From contig JAYKXP010000069.1 of the NCBI GenBank assembly GCA_037176845.1, positions 62,001-126,000 on the forward strand: DNA of 64,000 nucleotides, given 5' to 3'. A program made the position numbers and the translations under genes. How positions within the stretch are numbered: the first letter of the stretch is position 1; each line of letters opens with the position of its first letter. Positions 34,265 to 45,332 of this stretch are shown here, one piece after another. The stretch comes from Paramarasmius palmivorus (lineage: Eukaryota; Basidiomycota; Agaricomycetes; Agaricales; Marasmiaceae). Under the pieces are notes generated by a model. It was not told where the DNA came from, searched no databases, and saw nothing but the letters and a program-made list of their open reading frames with translations.

Positions 34265-34470
34265 TAGGGCGGGTCTGATGGCGGGTCTGATGGCGTCTGA
34301 TGGCGGTTTCATATGGATATGGATTGTCAGACTACCCAAGAATGTCAGATGATACTCAAACAGCGGAATGTTGTAAGTACTACAGATGTGAGTACCAGAG
34401 GGATCTCGGGATCCCAAGGCGGGTTTGACGTCGTCGGGTTTGATGTGGTCGGGTTTGATGTCACTACGGC
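34265..34470 (+). repeat. Short imperfect tandem repeats GGCGGGTCTGAT and TCGGGTTTGATGT
   Basis: At 34267-34310 GGCGGGTCTGATGGC repeats two to three times. At 34420-34470 a related unit, GTCGGGTTTGATGTGG, repeats three times. The two arrays share a G-GGGTYTGA core and may derive from one unit. Confidence 0.7.
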
Positions 34471-34905
34471 CGTCTGGTTATTTTGAATTGCTTGTTTTGG
34501 TTGAATAATTGAGTGGAAATTTGAAGTAAGAGATAGCCAAGAACGGAGTAAAAATGGTCTGAGAATTTCTTATTGTACAGCCTTTGTGGTAATGCCAAAA
34601 TACCACCAAAATAATGAAATCCATACCTCTTTTTGACTCACTTTGGTTGAAGAATAACTAGTATTTGTAGTCTAATTGAAGCAACAGTAAAATTTACAAT
34701 TTTGAGGACACTTTCAATTATGTACAATAGGTGCACAATTTGGAATTCTAGCGCAATACTCCCTGTGTCAAAACAGAGGCCAAATATACAATTTTGAAGA
34801 GATTTTGCACAGATTATGGTCGGCGTAAAATTAACATTTATAATCAGGTTAGAAGACCTTCACAATATATTGAGAATAAGGGGTTTTCCGCGCCTTTGGC
34901 GAAGC
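34471..34905. other. AT-rich intergenic stretch, no gene
   Basis: Recurrent ACAATTTTGA/ACAATTTGGA-like words are seen, but no exon, repeat boundary or RNA gene could be supported. Confidence 0.5.
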
Positions 34906-34959
34906 AGAAAACGTGTCAACAATGCCCCGTTTTCCAGTCATTTTCATAGCAATGAAAAT

Positions 34960-35065
34960 ACAGCCCAATCCGGACATCCGGACATCCGGATCCGGACTGG
35001 AGGATAATCCGGATCTAGACATCCGGGCATCCGGACAGGTGAAGACGTCCAATCCGGATCCGGAT
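34960..35065 (+). repeat. Cluster of CCGGAT/CCGGACATCCGG words
   Basis: AATCCGGACATCCGGACATCCGGATCCGGA and later TCCGGATCTAGACATCCGGGCATCCGGACA are built from ATCCGG units in direct and inverted order. A 101-codon frame across it is open, but its composition reflects the repeat, and I do not count it as a gene. Confidence 0.65.
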
Positions 35066-35214
35066 GATTTCGCATCCGCAAGTGGCTGGTCGCAGAACAT
35101 ACGTCCCAAGAAAGTTACATTCGATTTCCCTAGTAGAGTACATACAATATGGTTGATGGCAACTGGCAAAGCAATACATCGACACGGTAGCGTAATGAAA
35201 GCGGTCAACAAAAA

Positions 35215-35787
35215 CTAAGGAGTTTCGCGATCGAGCTGCTTGATCAGCGGCAATATGATATTATCCCAGGCACCGTCGTCTGGTACCCGAAAAATCTCAA
35301 TGTGGCGACGGCCACCTGATGCCAAAGTCAGTGTCGCAGAGTGAAAACGAACAGTAAAAACGTACATTTTGAGCAATATAACGGTACGCGCTCGTAACCT
35401 CTAGACTCCAGTTCTAGGTGCACCATTCGCTCTGATCCATAAATCAATCGAAATGAACTAAAATCGAAGATGTTGCACTCACCGACGCGACGAGACGCAC
35501 GAACCTCGTAGCCGGGAAACCACTTATGCACGAAAGTCGTACACTCGTCCCACTCGGCCATCCGAACCTCCAACGGACGACTAGTACGACCAACTTTGAT
35601 CAAACGCCCGTCTTGTGTCGCGTCTTCGAGTATAAAGCCGTAAATTGTACCCTTTTTTTCAAAGAAGCTGAGGGGGGACAGCCTTTTTGCTGCCAGTTTG
35701 ATTCTGGCCAGCTAAAAGGGGAGAAAAGTCAATAAACACAATGTATATCAGTGATACACTCACCATAATTGACAATGAAGGTCCCAT
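35215..35787 (-). CDS. T5orf172-domain protein
   Basis: Four exons join in phase: 35787-35764, 35711-35483, 35431-35366 and 35315-35215, giving about 139 residues. After a basic leader come GTIYGFILED, RLIKVGRTSRPLEVRMAEWD, CTTFVHKWFPGYEVRASRRV, ERMVHLELESRGYERV and YCSKCGRRHIEIF. This is the T5orf172 (DUF1766-like, MUG113-type) domain, a GIY-YIG-related fold with Y-x-KVGRT, the H-x-x-L-E helix and C-x-x-CG-x-x-H-x-E-x-F end. The frame is also open upstream to an ATG at 35997, which would add 70 residues of low conservation. The stop overlaps a plus-strand open frame by three bases. A nuclease role is inferred from the fold only. Confidence 0.82.
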
Positions 35788-35999
35788 GTTATGGAGTTGA
35801 GCAGGATGTAGGAGGGCAAGTGTTTGATGCTGCTGGTGATGAGCAAGGGCAGCAGAAGCAACTTTCCCGGGCTCAAAATGAGCACAAACTACGAGGTAAG
35901 CAGCGCGGACGTGCTGCGACGACGAGGAGTGACCGTACCGGCGAGTGACCACAGTACTTAGAACGTAAATCGCGTCGCGGAAACGTCCCGAGCGCATCC

Positions 36000-36600
36000 T
36001 AGGCTGGTCTATGTTTTTTCTGCCTTTCTTCTGCTGATCTTGTCTTCATCTTGCAGTACCACACCAAGAAAATAACAAGGGGATGGGCCCTGGGGTTTTC
36101 AGAGGTGCTGAATCCAGCCAGCACATCCTTGGAGCCCCAAAATGGGCCCTTGGTCAACACTGAAAGCAGTTCCTGCTGCTTTGTTCAATTTTTTCATCCT
36201 AGAACAGGAGATCAGCAAGAGGCTTTAGGATAAAAGGGGGAAGACCAACCTAAGTTTTCAGAGGTGCTGAATTGATCTACCATCTCCCTGAAGCTTCCAG
36301 GAGCCAACCTGAAGATTCTTCAGATGTCCACCTCCTGCCTTGGTTCAAATTTTCATCCTGAAGCAGAAGATCAGCAGGAGGCTCCAGGGAAAAAGGGTGA
36401 AGACCAACCTAGGGTTTCAAGGCTGCTGAATTGATCTACCCCCTCCCTGAACCCCTTAGAAGCTCCCTTGATGACCTTTTCACATACAGTTGCTGCTTGG
36501 TTCATTTCTTCACCCTACAGTACACCACCAACAACAGTCCTCAGAGAATCCAGACGTAGGCCATCCTAGGTTTTCAAGGGTGCTGATCCCGAATATCGAC
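36000..36600 (+). repeat. 159-bp imperfect tandem array
   Basis: The landmark TTTTCAGAGGTGCTGA or TTTCAAGGSTGCTGA recurs at 36096, 36255, 36414 and 36571, a period of 157-159 bp. Each unit also repeats a CAGRAGATCAGCARGAGG and GAAGACCAACC segment. A fifth weaker landmark lies near 36713. Three to four units are present; none encodes a long frame. Confidence 0.8.
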
Positions 36601-37190
36601 ACCCGATAGGCGCCCGTGCACTCGCGTCGCGAATTTGACGGCCGATCCTTTTTTTATCCCACATGAGCGAAAGAATTTCAACCTCCCGACAAACTAGGAC
36701 AGGGCTGTCCTATGTTTCCGAAGACGCTGATCCCGAATATTGATATCCGGTAAGCGCTCGCACGCTCGGTTCAGGACTTCAAATCGAATCCGCGGAGAAC
36801 AGTCGGCGTAGCGCACGGACGGTTATGCGGGATCTTCCGCCGTTGTAAACAATCGAGAACGATGTTTCGCTATTCAACGGCGTTCGTGTCGAGGTCCGGA
36901 ACACATAACACGGTTCCGTAGAGAATCGAGTTCCCGACATGTCGCCGTTGGTTATCCCAGTACTCCGAACGAGTTGATAGATAACGGTTGACATTACCGC
37001 GTCGGGATAGATAGCACTGATAGGGCGACATAATATCTTGGGATAGGTATCATTCGTGTTTGATTGAGGGTTATACCGGCATTTTCGGATCCATCCAAAG
37101 AAAGAGAAGGTGTACGAAGAAAGGGAATCTTATTAACACTTGCGGAGGAATGCGCCGCTGTGAGAATATGGTGCGGGTGCCTTAAAAATT
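36600..37190. other. GC/CG-rich stretch, no gene supported
   Basis: Two related segments (CCCGAATATCGACACCCG at 36588 and CCCGAATATTGATATCCG at 36731) share GGCGCCCGTGCACTCG / AGCGCTCGCACGCTCG, so they are a diverged 140-bp duplication. A 71-codon minus frame at 36994-36779 has no recognised motif. Confidence 0.45.
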
Positions 37191-37194
37191 GTCG

Positions 37195-38270
37195 GTAAGA
37201 TCGTGTTTGACGATTTGAAGACCCGCCGAGTAGCGTAGGGCAAATGGTTGACTATGCGGAACAGGGTCAAGATGGGCAGGGTGATTTTCTACGATATCGG
37301 TCAGCAAAGGCATTGGGCATAAAGCTCCAGGCGTACCCGAACTCTAGGGACGGCACCAGCGCCAACATGCTTAGGCAAACCGAAGATAGGCCCTTTGAAT
37401 CAGAACTTCCAGCAATGTCAAGTTCTATGCCGAAGCTACAGGAAAGAGTTGATGAGCCCATACCATGAATCGCGAATAAGGAACAACTCACATGCCATGT
37501 GCTTCGTCTTTGTGAATGATCTGAATACTGCCTCTCAGCACATCAATACGTCGTCATAACAGTTGTCAGCCGCACAGCTCATAATTCACTGCAAGAGGTG
37601 CATCAAAAAAGAGCCATAGTGTCCCAGGAGAAACAGCAATCGGTACTCAAAGGCTGTAGAGCAACGAAACCAGATTCACTGGGGATATATCGCACAACGC
37701 ATCCCCACTGGCTCCCGAAACTCGAACCATTCGAGCGCGAAAGTGACAAGCAAAGCTTTACTCGTCACTTCCCCGACACTGTTCCCCTATTACACCCACA
37801 GCCATTCGATAACCTTCAAACGCATGTCGCCAGTGCCGACCCGTTGTCGAGGTAGACGCGTCCTAGGTTTCGCAATGAATGATCCGCCTTGAAAAGAGCA
37901 GAGGATGAGTAGAGTTGGCTGTAGAGAAAGTATTAAGATAACGAGATAGTCAAGGAATAGCCTACGAACCCAAAGTCCACGAAAACATCAACACGCCCTG
38001 CCCAATTCCTGCGTCCAGGAGCCTTTTCGCTGCAAATGGATGGTTCACCATCCAATGCATAGGAGCGATATGTAAGAGAGTAGAGCCACAGTAAAAGCGG
38101 AGTGTTAACCCTCCGATTTACCGGCATAGCTCAAGGGGATGATGGATGTGGAAGTCAAGGACCAACCAAGGTGTGAGCCTGCCAAATCCGGACTTTGATT
38201 AGATTAGATTCAAAAGTCCGCCGCAATATACTTAGCAGGTTGTTAGCAGCCAAAATCTTTAGGTACAATA
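37195..38270 (+). repeat. CACTA-related terminal block, copy 1
   Basis: It starts at TTGACGATTTGAAGACCCGC, shared with 56470. Shared landmarks follow in order: ACATTGGGCATAAAG-type, TGCTTAGGCAAACCGAAGA, CTACAGGAAAGAGTT, GGGGATATATCGCACAACGC, TTCCTGCGTC, ATGGATGGTTCACCATCC, GCGGAGTGTTAACCCTCCGA and GACTTTGATTAGAT. Copies are at 42020, 44235, 56468 and 60740. The palindromic words and the mirror arrangement around the tnp2 gene identify the family as terminal/subterminal DNA of a CACTA-like element. No transposase is attached to this copy. Confidence 0.8.
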
Positions 38271-38543
38271 AAAATGCGCTGTAAATTGTTCAGTAGGTAG
38301 TACAAGTAATGATACAAGTAAATTCTAGAGATACATGACTATGCTACGACGATACAGATAAAGCGTAAAAATACACGGCTACAACGGTGCTAATACGATA
38401 CATGGTAAGGTGTGATACAAGCTTTGTGAGTAGGTATTAGTAGGTATAAGCTAGTCGAGGAAAAGAGGTGAAATGAAGAATGATCGACTATGTTCTACGT
38501 TGCAACCTTGACTTGGAGAAAAAATACAAAGTTATCAATTGCC

Positions 38544-39039
38544 CTAGGCCTTCAATCCCGCCTTCACATCCTCCATCGCACTCCTGATCGCCTTCAAAGT
38601 CTCCAAAGAGTCGTCGAGAGGACTCTCGAAAATCTCCCTGTGCTTTTTGCCGCCTAACAGAGGCGTTCAAGAATTCAAAGAATAAGAACGAAGACGACTT
38701 ACATCCATCGCATCGAAAAATCAGTCGACGAAATCCGCGTTCGATGAGAGTGAGGTGAGTTAAGTGTTCTACCCCGAATCAGTACAATAGATAGAAAGAA
38801 TATAAACACGCACCATATTTATGAGTCCAGGGGACTTGGAACTTGTTTCGGAACGTGTATTTTGGTCCACATTGTCAGATCCATTCGCCTACGCGTCTTG
38901 GTACACAGTTTGACCTCCCCACTTTCCAAAGCGGCTTCCCAACCGTCCTCTGCATCTTCAACACATACAACCACCCTGGTTTATCTGATTTCGACGGCCT
39001 CCTCTTCATCCGTTTCCTGAGCGCGGTGGACCTTGACAT
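38544..39039 (-). pseudogene. T5orf172-domain gene with in-frame TGA
   Basis: From the ATG at 39039 the frame reads a basic leader, PGWLYVLKMQRTVGKPLWKV, GRSNCVPRRVGEWI, stop (TGA, 38875-38877), QCGPKYTFRNKFQVPWTHKY. Introns follow at about 38821-38771 (GTGCGTGT) and 38703-38655 (GTAAGTCG), then EHLTHLTLIERGFRRLIFRC, DGCGKKHREIFES and a C-terminal helix ending at 38544. Order and motifs match the T5orf172 family. The TGA stands where related proteins have arginine (CGA). Apart from that stop the gene looks intact. It is only 2.5 kb from the other T5orf172 gene and clearly divergent from it. Confidence 0.75.
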
Positions 39040-39144
39040 TACTGGACAATGGTGTGAGAGAGGAGAGAGATCGAGTTGAATGTGACGAAGTAATCGTAAA
39101 AGGAAAGATGCCAGTGTAGAGAGGGGACGAGCGCGTGCAAAGAA

Positions 39145-39352
39145 AAGATGAATATGTTGGTATTAAACAGCATAGACAAATGAATACTCACAAAGCGATT
39201 GTCGAATCGATGGTGGTGAGGTCGTATGAACGAGAGGAAGAGAGTGCAAAGAGAGATGAATGAGTAAAATATGTTGGTATCAAATGACTTTGACAAATGA
39301 ATACTCACAAAACGATTCCTCAAGCCGATGTGGTGAGTTCGTATGAACGAAA
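39145..39352 (+). repeat. 115-bp tandem duplication
   Basis: ATATGTTGGTATYAAA...GACAAATGAATACTCACAAARCGATT...GTCGTATGAACGA occurs twice, offset by about 115 bp. No coding role was seen. Confidence 0.75.
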
Positions 39353-39479
39353 GAGAAGCAAGCTAATGAAAATGCAGAGGAACTAGGCCTCAAATGAACG
39401 AGCTCGTCACTGCATTGTAACCTCACCCGATGAGATCTGTGGTGCTATGAATCTCCTGGGTATCGCTGGGGTAAGTGCA

Positions 39480-42020
39480 GATATCACTCAGATGCATGCA
39501 GTCTTCCCATGCGCACAACGACAGGTCCGGAAAGGTTTATATATCCGGATACGTCATGTTGATATGATATGGTTCGTGTTCCTTCAAATCTGTCTATACT
39601 GTGCATGCGATCAAGAAGTTTCTCGTTCAGTATATCGACATCGCGATTTCGTGGCGCAAGGATGAGACGTTCAGCGAAGTATTGGGAAGGGAGTGGAGGT
39701 CCGTCAAGATTTGGATATATGGTGTTGATGAGCTCGTCTTCATTACACGCACACATAGTTGGTGGTAGAGCCACTTTGCCATCTGATTCCGTGTTCCGGC
39801 CATGTCCGACATCCAAAAGCCAATGTACAAAGGCCTCCTCGTCAGATCCTTCCTGCAATCGCTCATTGCGAGAGAGTTCAAGAACTTCAATGTGTTGCCA
39901 CAGCGATTGTGCTGGAGCGACGCATTTACAATGTCCTCTTGGGTTCTTCCAGGGACAACAGGAAGAATCTACTGAAAATCACCACCAAAGACGGTAGCAA
40001 TGCCACCGAACAGGGAATCAGGAGCATTTCGAAGGTCCCGTAATGTGCGATCGAGGGCCTCGTGTGTATAACGATGCTGCATGAGGGCCTCATCCCAAAT
40101 GATAGGGGAGCTTGCACGGAGAAGCTCTGCTCGTTCACTCTGCTTTGGAATGTTGCAAAGTGATTCCGGCCCGATATCATTGACAGGCATCTTGAACAAC
40201 CAGTGGGCTGTACGGCCGCCTTGAATCAAGGACGCAGCAATTTCAGATGCTGCACAGAGAACAATGAGAGGATAGGAGCAGAGGTGATAGCAAATGGCTC
40301 GATCTCCACCCTTATGGATGTATTTGAAGGCGTACTTGATGGAGTGTACGTGAGCAGCACATTCAACATAGATATGATAATCATATTTGGCCTGTGAGCG
40401 AACAACATAAGTCAAGAGACAAACACAAAGAAAGAAAAACTCGCCAATAGATATGGATTATACGGCACGACCAATCTATTGTCTCGAACTTCATACTTCC
40501 GACCATCATTATGGCGTCGATAGAGCGGGTAACCATCTTCGCTCAACGTGATTGTTGACTGGACGTCCTTTGGATAGAACTTCTTACATCTATCGTTCTC
40601 CATGCAAGTTGCGCGTAGATTCAGAGCACTGCATGGACCATGGACCATACAGGTATGCACAGTGTTGCAAAGGAGAGGTTTGGTAACTGGATCCGGCCAT
40701 TCAGCACAAATTGTAGAGTCGATATCTTCCGGTGGCAGGGTTTGTAGTCTTGCCGCAGGAAGATAAGGAGGTGCATGTGGGGTAGACCACGCTTCTGAAA
40801 TTCAATGGTGTAAAGGTAGGCGACCGGGCACCCTAAGACCCCATCCTTGGTGATTTCATCCAATAATGCCCGCCTTTTTAGGTGAAAGACCCGGGAAATG
40901 AGGTTGGGACGGTCATACGGCGACTGCCAACGATAGAGTTCATCTTTGACTTCTTTCCGGTCTGGCTTTGCAGGAATGCATCGACCTTTCGATACTACCG
41001 CGCAAGTGCCATCGCATCTTGATAGCGCTGTTGCATATTCCGCGGCCTTCCGATATACGACGAAGGTAGAATCTATCGCTGTCCGAGCTGGTCAAGTGGA
41101 ACGACGTCGTCATGACGATTCATCGAATCCTCGAGCCCACTATAGATCGAAGAGCGTAGCTGGCCGTGCAGGTAACGGAGACGGTTTTGATCTGCAGAAG
41201 CCCACATGTCAATCCGAGAACTCGCCGGCTCGAGGATGCAGCCCGAACGCAGCAAACTTGATCTGAGTAATGCGCTATGGTTGTCGCCTACCCTCCATCC
41301 CTCTTCCCTGACCACCTTCAGCTGCTTTCTGCCGCAAACCATCGCGCCAACCAGGCTCACCATGAGAGAAAAGCAAAACATACTGCAGGGGGGCATATGC
41401 TGGGTGTCTGTCACTGATCCGAATTAGGCCGGTGTCTCGCCTGTGGAGAATGATGTCGCGACCTTCATGAGACCGTTCGTCGTCCGGTAAGATGACAGCG
41501 ACTTCATCTGCAGCGGGAAGGTCATACCGACGATCGTGATCTGGCATTACACGAAGTCTGACCTCGACATCCTGAGAGTCAGGATATTCATTCAGTACCT
41601 CAAAGGCATGTTGGTAGGTTTGAGGGTAAGGACCGGTTTGCTGATGTTCCGAAAGAACGACATTGTGTCATGGCGGACATTGGGATTACGATGCATGCGC
41701 TGGTTGAGAGCAATTTCAGGATTGTAGAGGTAGAGCTGCGCATATGAGGGGTGCATGGCCGTCTCGAGGTATCAGGGTGCACTACTGAGGTGATGAAGCT
41801 GACCACATATTCGGAAAGCCCACTGATCAGGGCCAAAGCGAAAATTGACAGTTTCATCAGACTGACGCCAAGAGAAGTGAAGGCAAGCGCAGAATTGTAT
41901 TGCAGAATATTGCGACGGAATTCAACACTTTGCTGATCTGTACCACAGTACAGCCCACGAAGAGCACGTGGCGGTGCAAGCAGACATGGTAGTTCAAACC
42001 TGCCACTGTTGCAACACACT
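39480..42020 (-). mobile_element. Decayed Helitron (Rep/helicase fragments)
   Basis: Fragments appear in the right order on the minus strand. Near 42010-41500 are CCNSGRFELP, RALRGLYCGTDQQSVEFRRN and SYAQLYLYNPEIALNQRMHR. At 41545-41275 are RRYDLPAADEVAVILPDDER, GLIRISDRHPAYAPLQYVLL. YLHGQLRSSIYSGLEDSMNR is at 41160. The Helitron helicase-like N domain (YLYTIEFQKRGLPHMHLLIF, EDGYPLYRRHNDGRKYEVRD, HVHSIKYAFKYIHKGGDRAI) spans 40860-40300. PIF1-type helicase parts (SPIIWDEALMQHRYTHEALD, FGGIATVFGGDFQ, LILAPRNRDVDILNEKLLDR) span 40200-39600. Many frameshifts and small deletions separate them, so no protein can be made. Typical ends (5' TC, 3' hairpin-CTRR) were not located. Confidence 0.85.
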
Positions 42021-43130
42021 TAGAGAAACTGAAAGTCCTATGGCAAAACTACAGGAAAGAGTTAACGAGCTGAAACTACGAATAAGGGATAACTCACTCG
42101 CCGTCATGCGGAATTATGCCATGTTCGTCTTCGTGAATGATCTGAATACTACCTCTCAGCACATCAATGCGTCGCCATCACAGTGAATAGTGGCACGTAC
42201 CAGAGACGTCTTGAATATCTAGGACAATGTCACCAACATAATTGCACATATAGGCTGGATACGAGCATGTAGCCATGATTCGCCACAAGAGGTGCATCGC
42301 AACAAAGCCAGTGTCCAAGGAGAACAGCAAACGGTACTCGAAGGCTGTAGAGCAACGAATCCAGATTCACTGGGGATATATCGCACAACGCATCCCCACT
42401 GGCTCCCTAAACTCGAACCGTTCGAGCGTGGAAGGGACGAGCAAAGATATACTTGTCACTTCCCCGACACTGTTTCCCGGTCATATCTACAGCGCCACTT
42501 TCCCGACACTATTCCCCCATTACATCCACAGTCATTCAATAACCTTCAAACGCATGTCGCCAGTGCCAACCCGTTGTCGAGGTAGACGCGTATTAGAGTT
42601 CGCAACGAATGATCCGCCTTGTAGAGAGCGGAAGATGGGTCGAGTTAGCTGTAGATAAAGCATCGAGGTAAGAAAATAGTCAGAAGGAATAGCCTACGAA
42701 CCCAAAGTCCATAACAACATGCCCTGCCCAATTCCTGCGTCTAGGAGCCTTTTCGCTGCAAATGGATGGTTCACCACCCAATGCATAGAAGAGTAGATAT
42801 GTGAGAGAGTAGTGCCAGAGTAAAAGCGGAGTGTTAACCCTCCGATTTACTGGCATGGCTTAACGGGATGATGGATGTAGAAGGTTAAGGGCGAGTCAAG
42901 TGTCAAATCTGGCCCTTGATTAGATAAGATTGGAAAAGGTGTTCGCCGCGCAAGTCAAGCCTTCAAATTTCAAATTAAGCTTCAACGTTCAACATTCACT
43001 TCAACCATCATTATCTGTTAATTGGAGGGTTACACACTCCATTAGCAACTGAATCCCTCGTTTGCATCGGAGGGTTGACACTCTGTCTGCAAACAATTAT
43101 CGTATCGCTCTTCTGTTCTCTCGAAATTGA
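42020..43130 (+). repeat. CACTA-related terminal block, copy 2
   Basis: Same landmark order as copy 1: CTACAGGAAAGAGTT, ATGATCTGAATACTRCCTCTCAG, GGGGATATATCGCACAACGC, TTCCTGCGTCTAGGAGCC, ATGGATGGTTCACCACCC and GCGGAGTGTTAACCCTCCGA. Then come two inverted words, ATTGGAGGGTTACACACTCC and CATCGGAGGGTTGACACTCTG, and TATCGTATCGCTCTTCTGT...TTGACGTGAGT. The left part abuts the decayed Helitron. A coiled-coil gene follows within 160 bp. Confidence 0.8.
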
Positions 43131-43282
43131 CGTGAGTTTGCGGATGGTTGATCGCTGCCATTGCGTTCGGCTCTCATTCACAGCGCTGTATCTGTGCTAA
43201 AGGCAAATACTCATGCCGCAATTCTAGTGACAAATCTGAACCACCTGTCAACTTCTCGTGTCTACAACACGCGCATCCAATC

Positions 43283-43913
43283 ATGCCCGAGTCGAAGAAT
43301 AGTATTGCCATGACTTCATCTGCAGATTCTGCACCACATTACTTAGAAGGTGCCACTGGTCTCGGTGAACATGAATATCTCATTGAAGCCTACACAGTAT
43401 TAAACTTCATATAGAGCGTTCATCGGTACAAAATTCGAGATCCACTGGTAGGTGTGCCACTCCAGTGACACCACTGGCAGAACCTCATTCCGAGCCCGAA
43501 GCGTCAGAAGGTACGCCAAAGAGCATTTTCGTTACAGATCACTCGATATTCATTTTATTGTAGCCAAATTCCAATGCAAGGCTGACGCCAACGATATTTC
43601 CCTCGCCGAGACGCTGCGCCACCAAATCAATGCGCTCCAAGTAACCTTGAAGTTCCTCGAGATGGAAATCGCGATGACAAAGGGGAAGAACACTCACTTA
43701 AAGAGTCAGAACACAGCGCTACAGCAGGAAATCAGCAGAGTTCGCCGGCACAATCGCTCTTTGATTGCAGAGAACGATGCTCTTAAAGAGGAGATCTTTC
43801 AACTCTTCCCAAGTTCAGACGAAGAATCGCAGGATCTTGACTTGGATTACGGGAGCACGCTATCAGAATCCATCTTTGAGACACTCATTCGCAATCCAGG
43901 AGAGTTCATATGA
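43283..43913 (+). CDS. Coiled-coil (leucine-zipper-like) protein, 5' exons uncertain
   Basis: The last exon (from about 43563) reads AKFQCKADANDISLAETLRH, then heptad-rich ETLRHQINALQVTLKFLEME, SQNTALQQEISRVRRHNRSL and IAENDALKEEIFQLF, with an acidic C-terminus and stop at 43913. The preceding exon (about 43459-43513) encodes ATPVTPLAEPHSEPEASE and joins across GTACGCCAAAG...TTGTAG. The first exon may start at 43283 (MPESKNSIAMTSSADSAPHY), but the joining intron is unclear. The coiled coil resembles a bZIP zipper without an obvious basic region. The gene lies between two terminal blocks and replaces the transposase position. Confidence 0.5.
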
Positions 43914-44069
43914 TACCAATGGTTATATTATCTGCATCGAGGATATCACTCATGGTCAATCTCACACCCTTCTTGTCATTCTGCATGTTCTTGAAATAGC
44001 GACAATTTACTTGCAGTCTGTTTTGCACTGTTCTTACCTATTCAACTTATGCTGCTCTCCGTCGTGTCG

Positions 44070-44222
44070 TCACCATCTCCTGATGTAATACGGTCAACTT
44101 CATTTTCATCAGAATCTACACGTTTCCGTTTCGCAGACATCGAGTCTCCACAACCGGATCCAACGCAAAAGGAATTGGTGCCCGTTTCTGTAACGGTTTT
44201 GATTCAGTTGACCCAATGATAT
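44070..44222 (-). pseudogene. Remnant of tnp2 transposase C-terminus
   Basis: About 150 bp match 45305-45475 in the same orientation: CGGTCAACTTCATTTTCATC / CGGTTAACTTCAGCTTCGTC, GTTTCCGTTTCGCAGACAT and GGTGCCCGTTTCTGTAACGG / GGCCCCCGTTTCTGTGACAG. That region of the intact gene encodes the final cysteine-rich residues, so this is a truncated copy within an internally deleted element. Confidence 0.7.
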
Positions 44223-44234
44223 AAGACCCCAGGA

Positions 44235-45140
44235 GCCGTGGAAAAAAACACTTATGGTGGTGTAGATGGAGCCAAAATCGCTATGCGCCCCTCGGCTCCC
44301 GGTTTAGACTTGCCTGTTGCAAGCCGATCTTTGATAATAGCCCAAGTAGAGCTGGATACGAGCATGCATTGCATATCGAAGCCCATGATTCACCGCAAAA
44401 GGTGCGTCACAATAGAGCCATAGTGTCCCAGGAGAAACAGCAACCGGTACTCAAAGGCTGTAGAGCAACGAAACCAGATTCGCTGGGGATATATCGCACA
44501 ACGCATCCCCACTGGCTCCCTAAACTCGAACCATTTGAGCGCGAAAGTGACAAGCAAAGCTTCACTCGTCACTTCCCCGACACTGTTCCCCTATTACATC
44601 CATAGTCATTCGATCCTGTGCCAACCCGCTGTCGACGTAGGCGTACTAGAGTTCGCAATGAATATTCTGCGTTGGAGAAAGCAGAAGATGGGTCGAGTTA
44701 GCTGTAGATAAAGCATTGAGGTAAGAAAGTAGGCAGAAGAAATAGCCTACGAACCCAAAGTCCACGAAAACATTAACAACATGCCCTGCCCAATTCCTGC
44801 GTCTAGGAGCCTTTTCGCTGCAAATGGACGGCTCACCATCCAATGCATAGAAGCAATATGTAAGATTAGAGCTACAGTAAAAGTGGAGTGTTAACCCTCC
44901 GATTTACTGGCATAGCTTAAGGGGATGATGGATGTGGAAGACCAAAGGCAAGGCGAGTCAAGGGTGAGATCTTGAGAGCCTGCCAAATCTGGACTTTGAT
45001 TAGATAAGATTCGAAAGGGAGTCCGCCGCAACTTGAACTTGCAAGTCAAGCTTTCGTTCACTACAACCATCACCATTCCGGATCTTGTTGCATCGGAGGG
45101 TCGAACACTCCATTGGCAACTGAATCACTTGTTTGCAAAC
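44235..45140 (+). repeat. CACTA-related terminal block, copy 3 (left end of the tnp2 element)
   Basis: It carries GAGCATGCATTGCATATCGAA, the GGGGATATATCGCACAACGC stretch, TTCCTGCGTCTAGGAGCC, ATGGACGGCTCACCATCCAA (44823), GTGGAGTGTTAACCCTCCGA (44884) and the inverted CATCGGAGGGTCGAACACTC (45089). The order and orientation of the words mirror those at 49280-49585, on the other side of the tnp2 gene. This block therefore forms the left end of that element. Confidence 0.78.
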
Positions 45141-45332
45141 AAATATCGACAGGTCGAATATTTTCGAAATCAAGTTCGATGAACTGTGGAAGTAAAAAAT
45201 CGGCTGGGTCTCGGCAGTAGCAAGAACAATATCGATTATGGATTTTGACCATTATGGTAATATACATGAACTTATTCGCGTCTCCGTCGCTTGGCCCTAT
45301 CGTCACCGTCTGTTGATGTATCGCGGTTAACT

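Noticed and set aside
16800..34300. Search for a TET/JBP-type oxygenase, known to be linked with KDZ transposons
   Set aside because: No H-x-D...H dioxygenase motif set or matching domain was seen in any gene of the block.
34913..35218. 101-codon frame with repeated DIRxSGSG-like words
   Set aside because: The peptide pattern is explained by the CCGGAT repeat; no homologous domain or splice structure was seen.
43453..43913. bZIP transcription factor call for the coiled-coil gene
   Set aside because: The heptads are present but no basic N-x(7)-R region precedes them, so only a coiled-coil call is supported.
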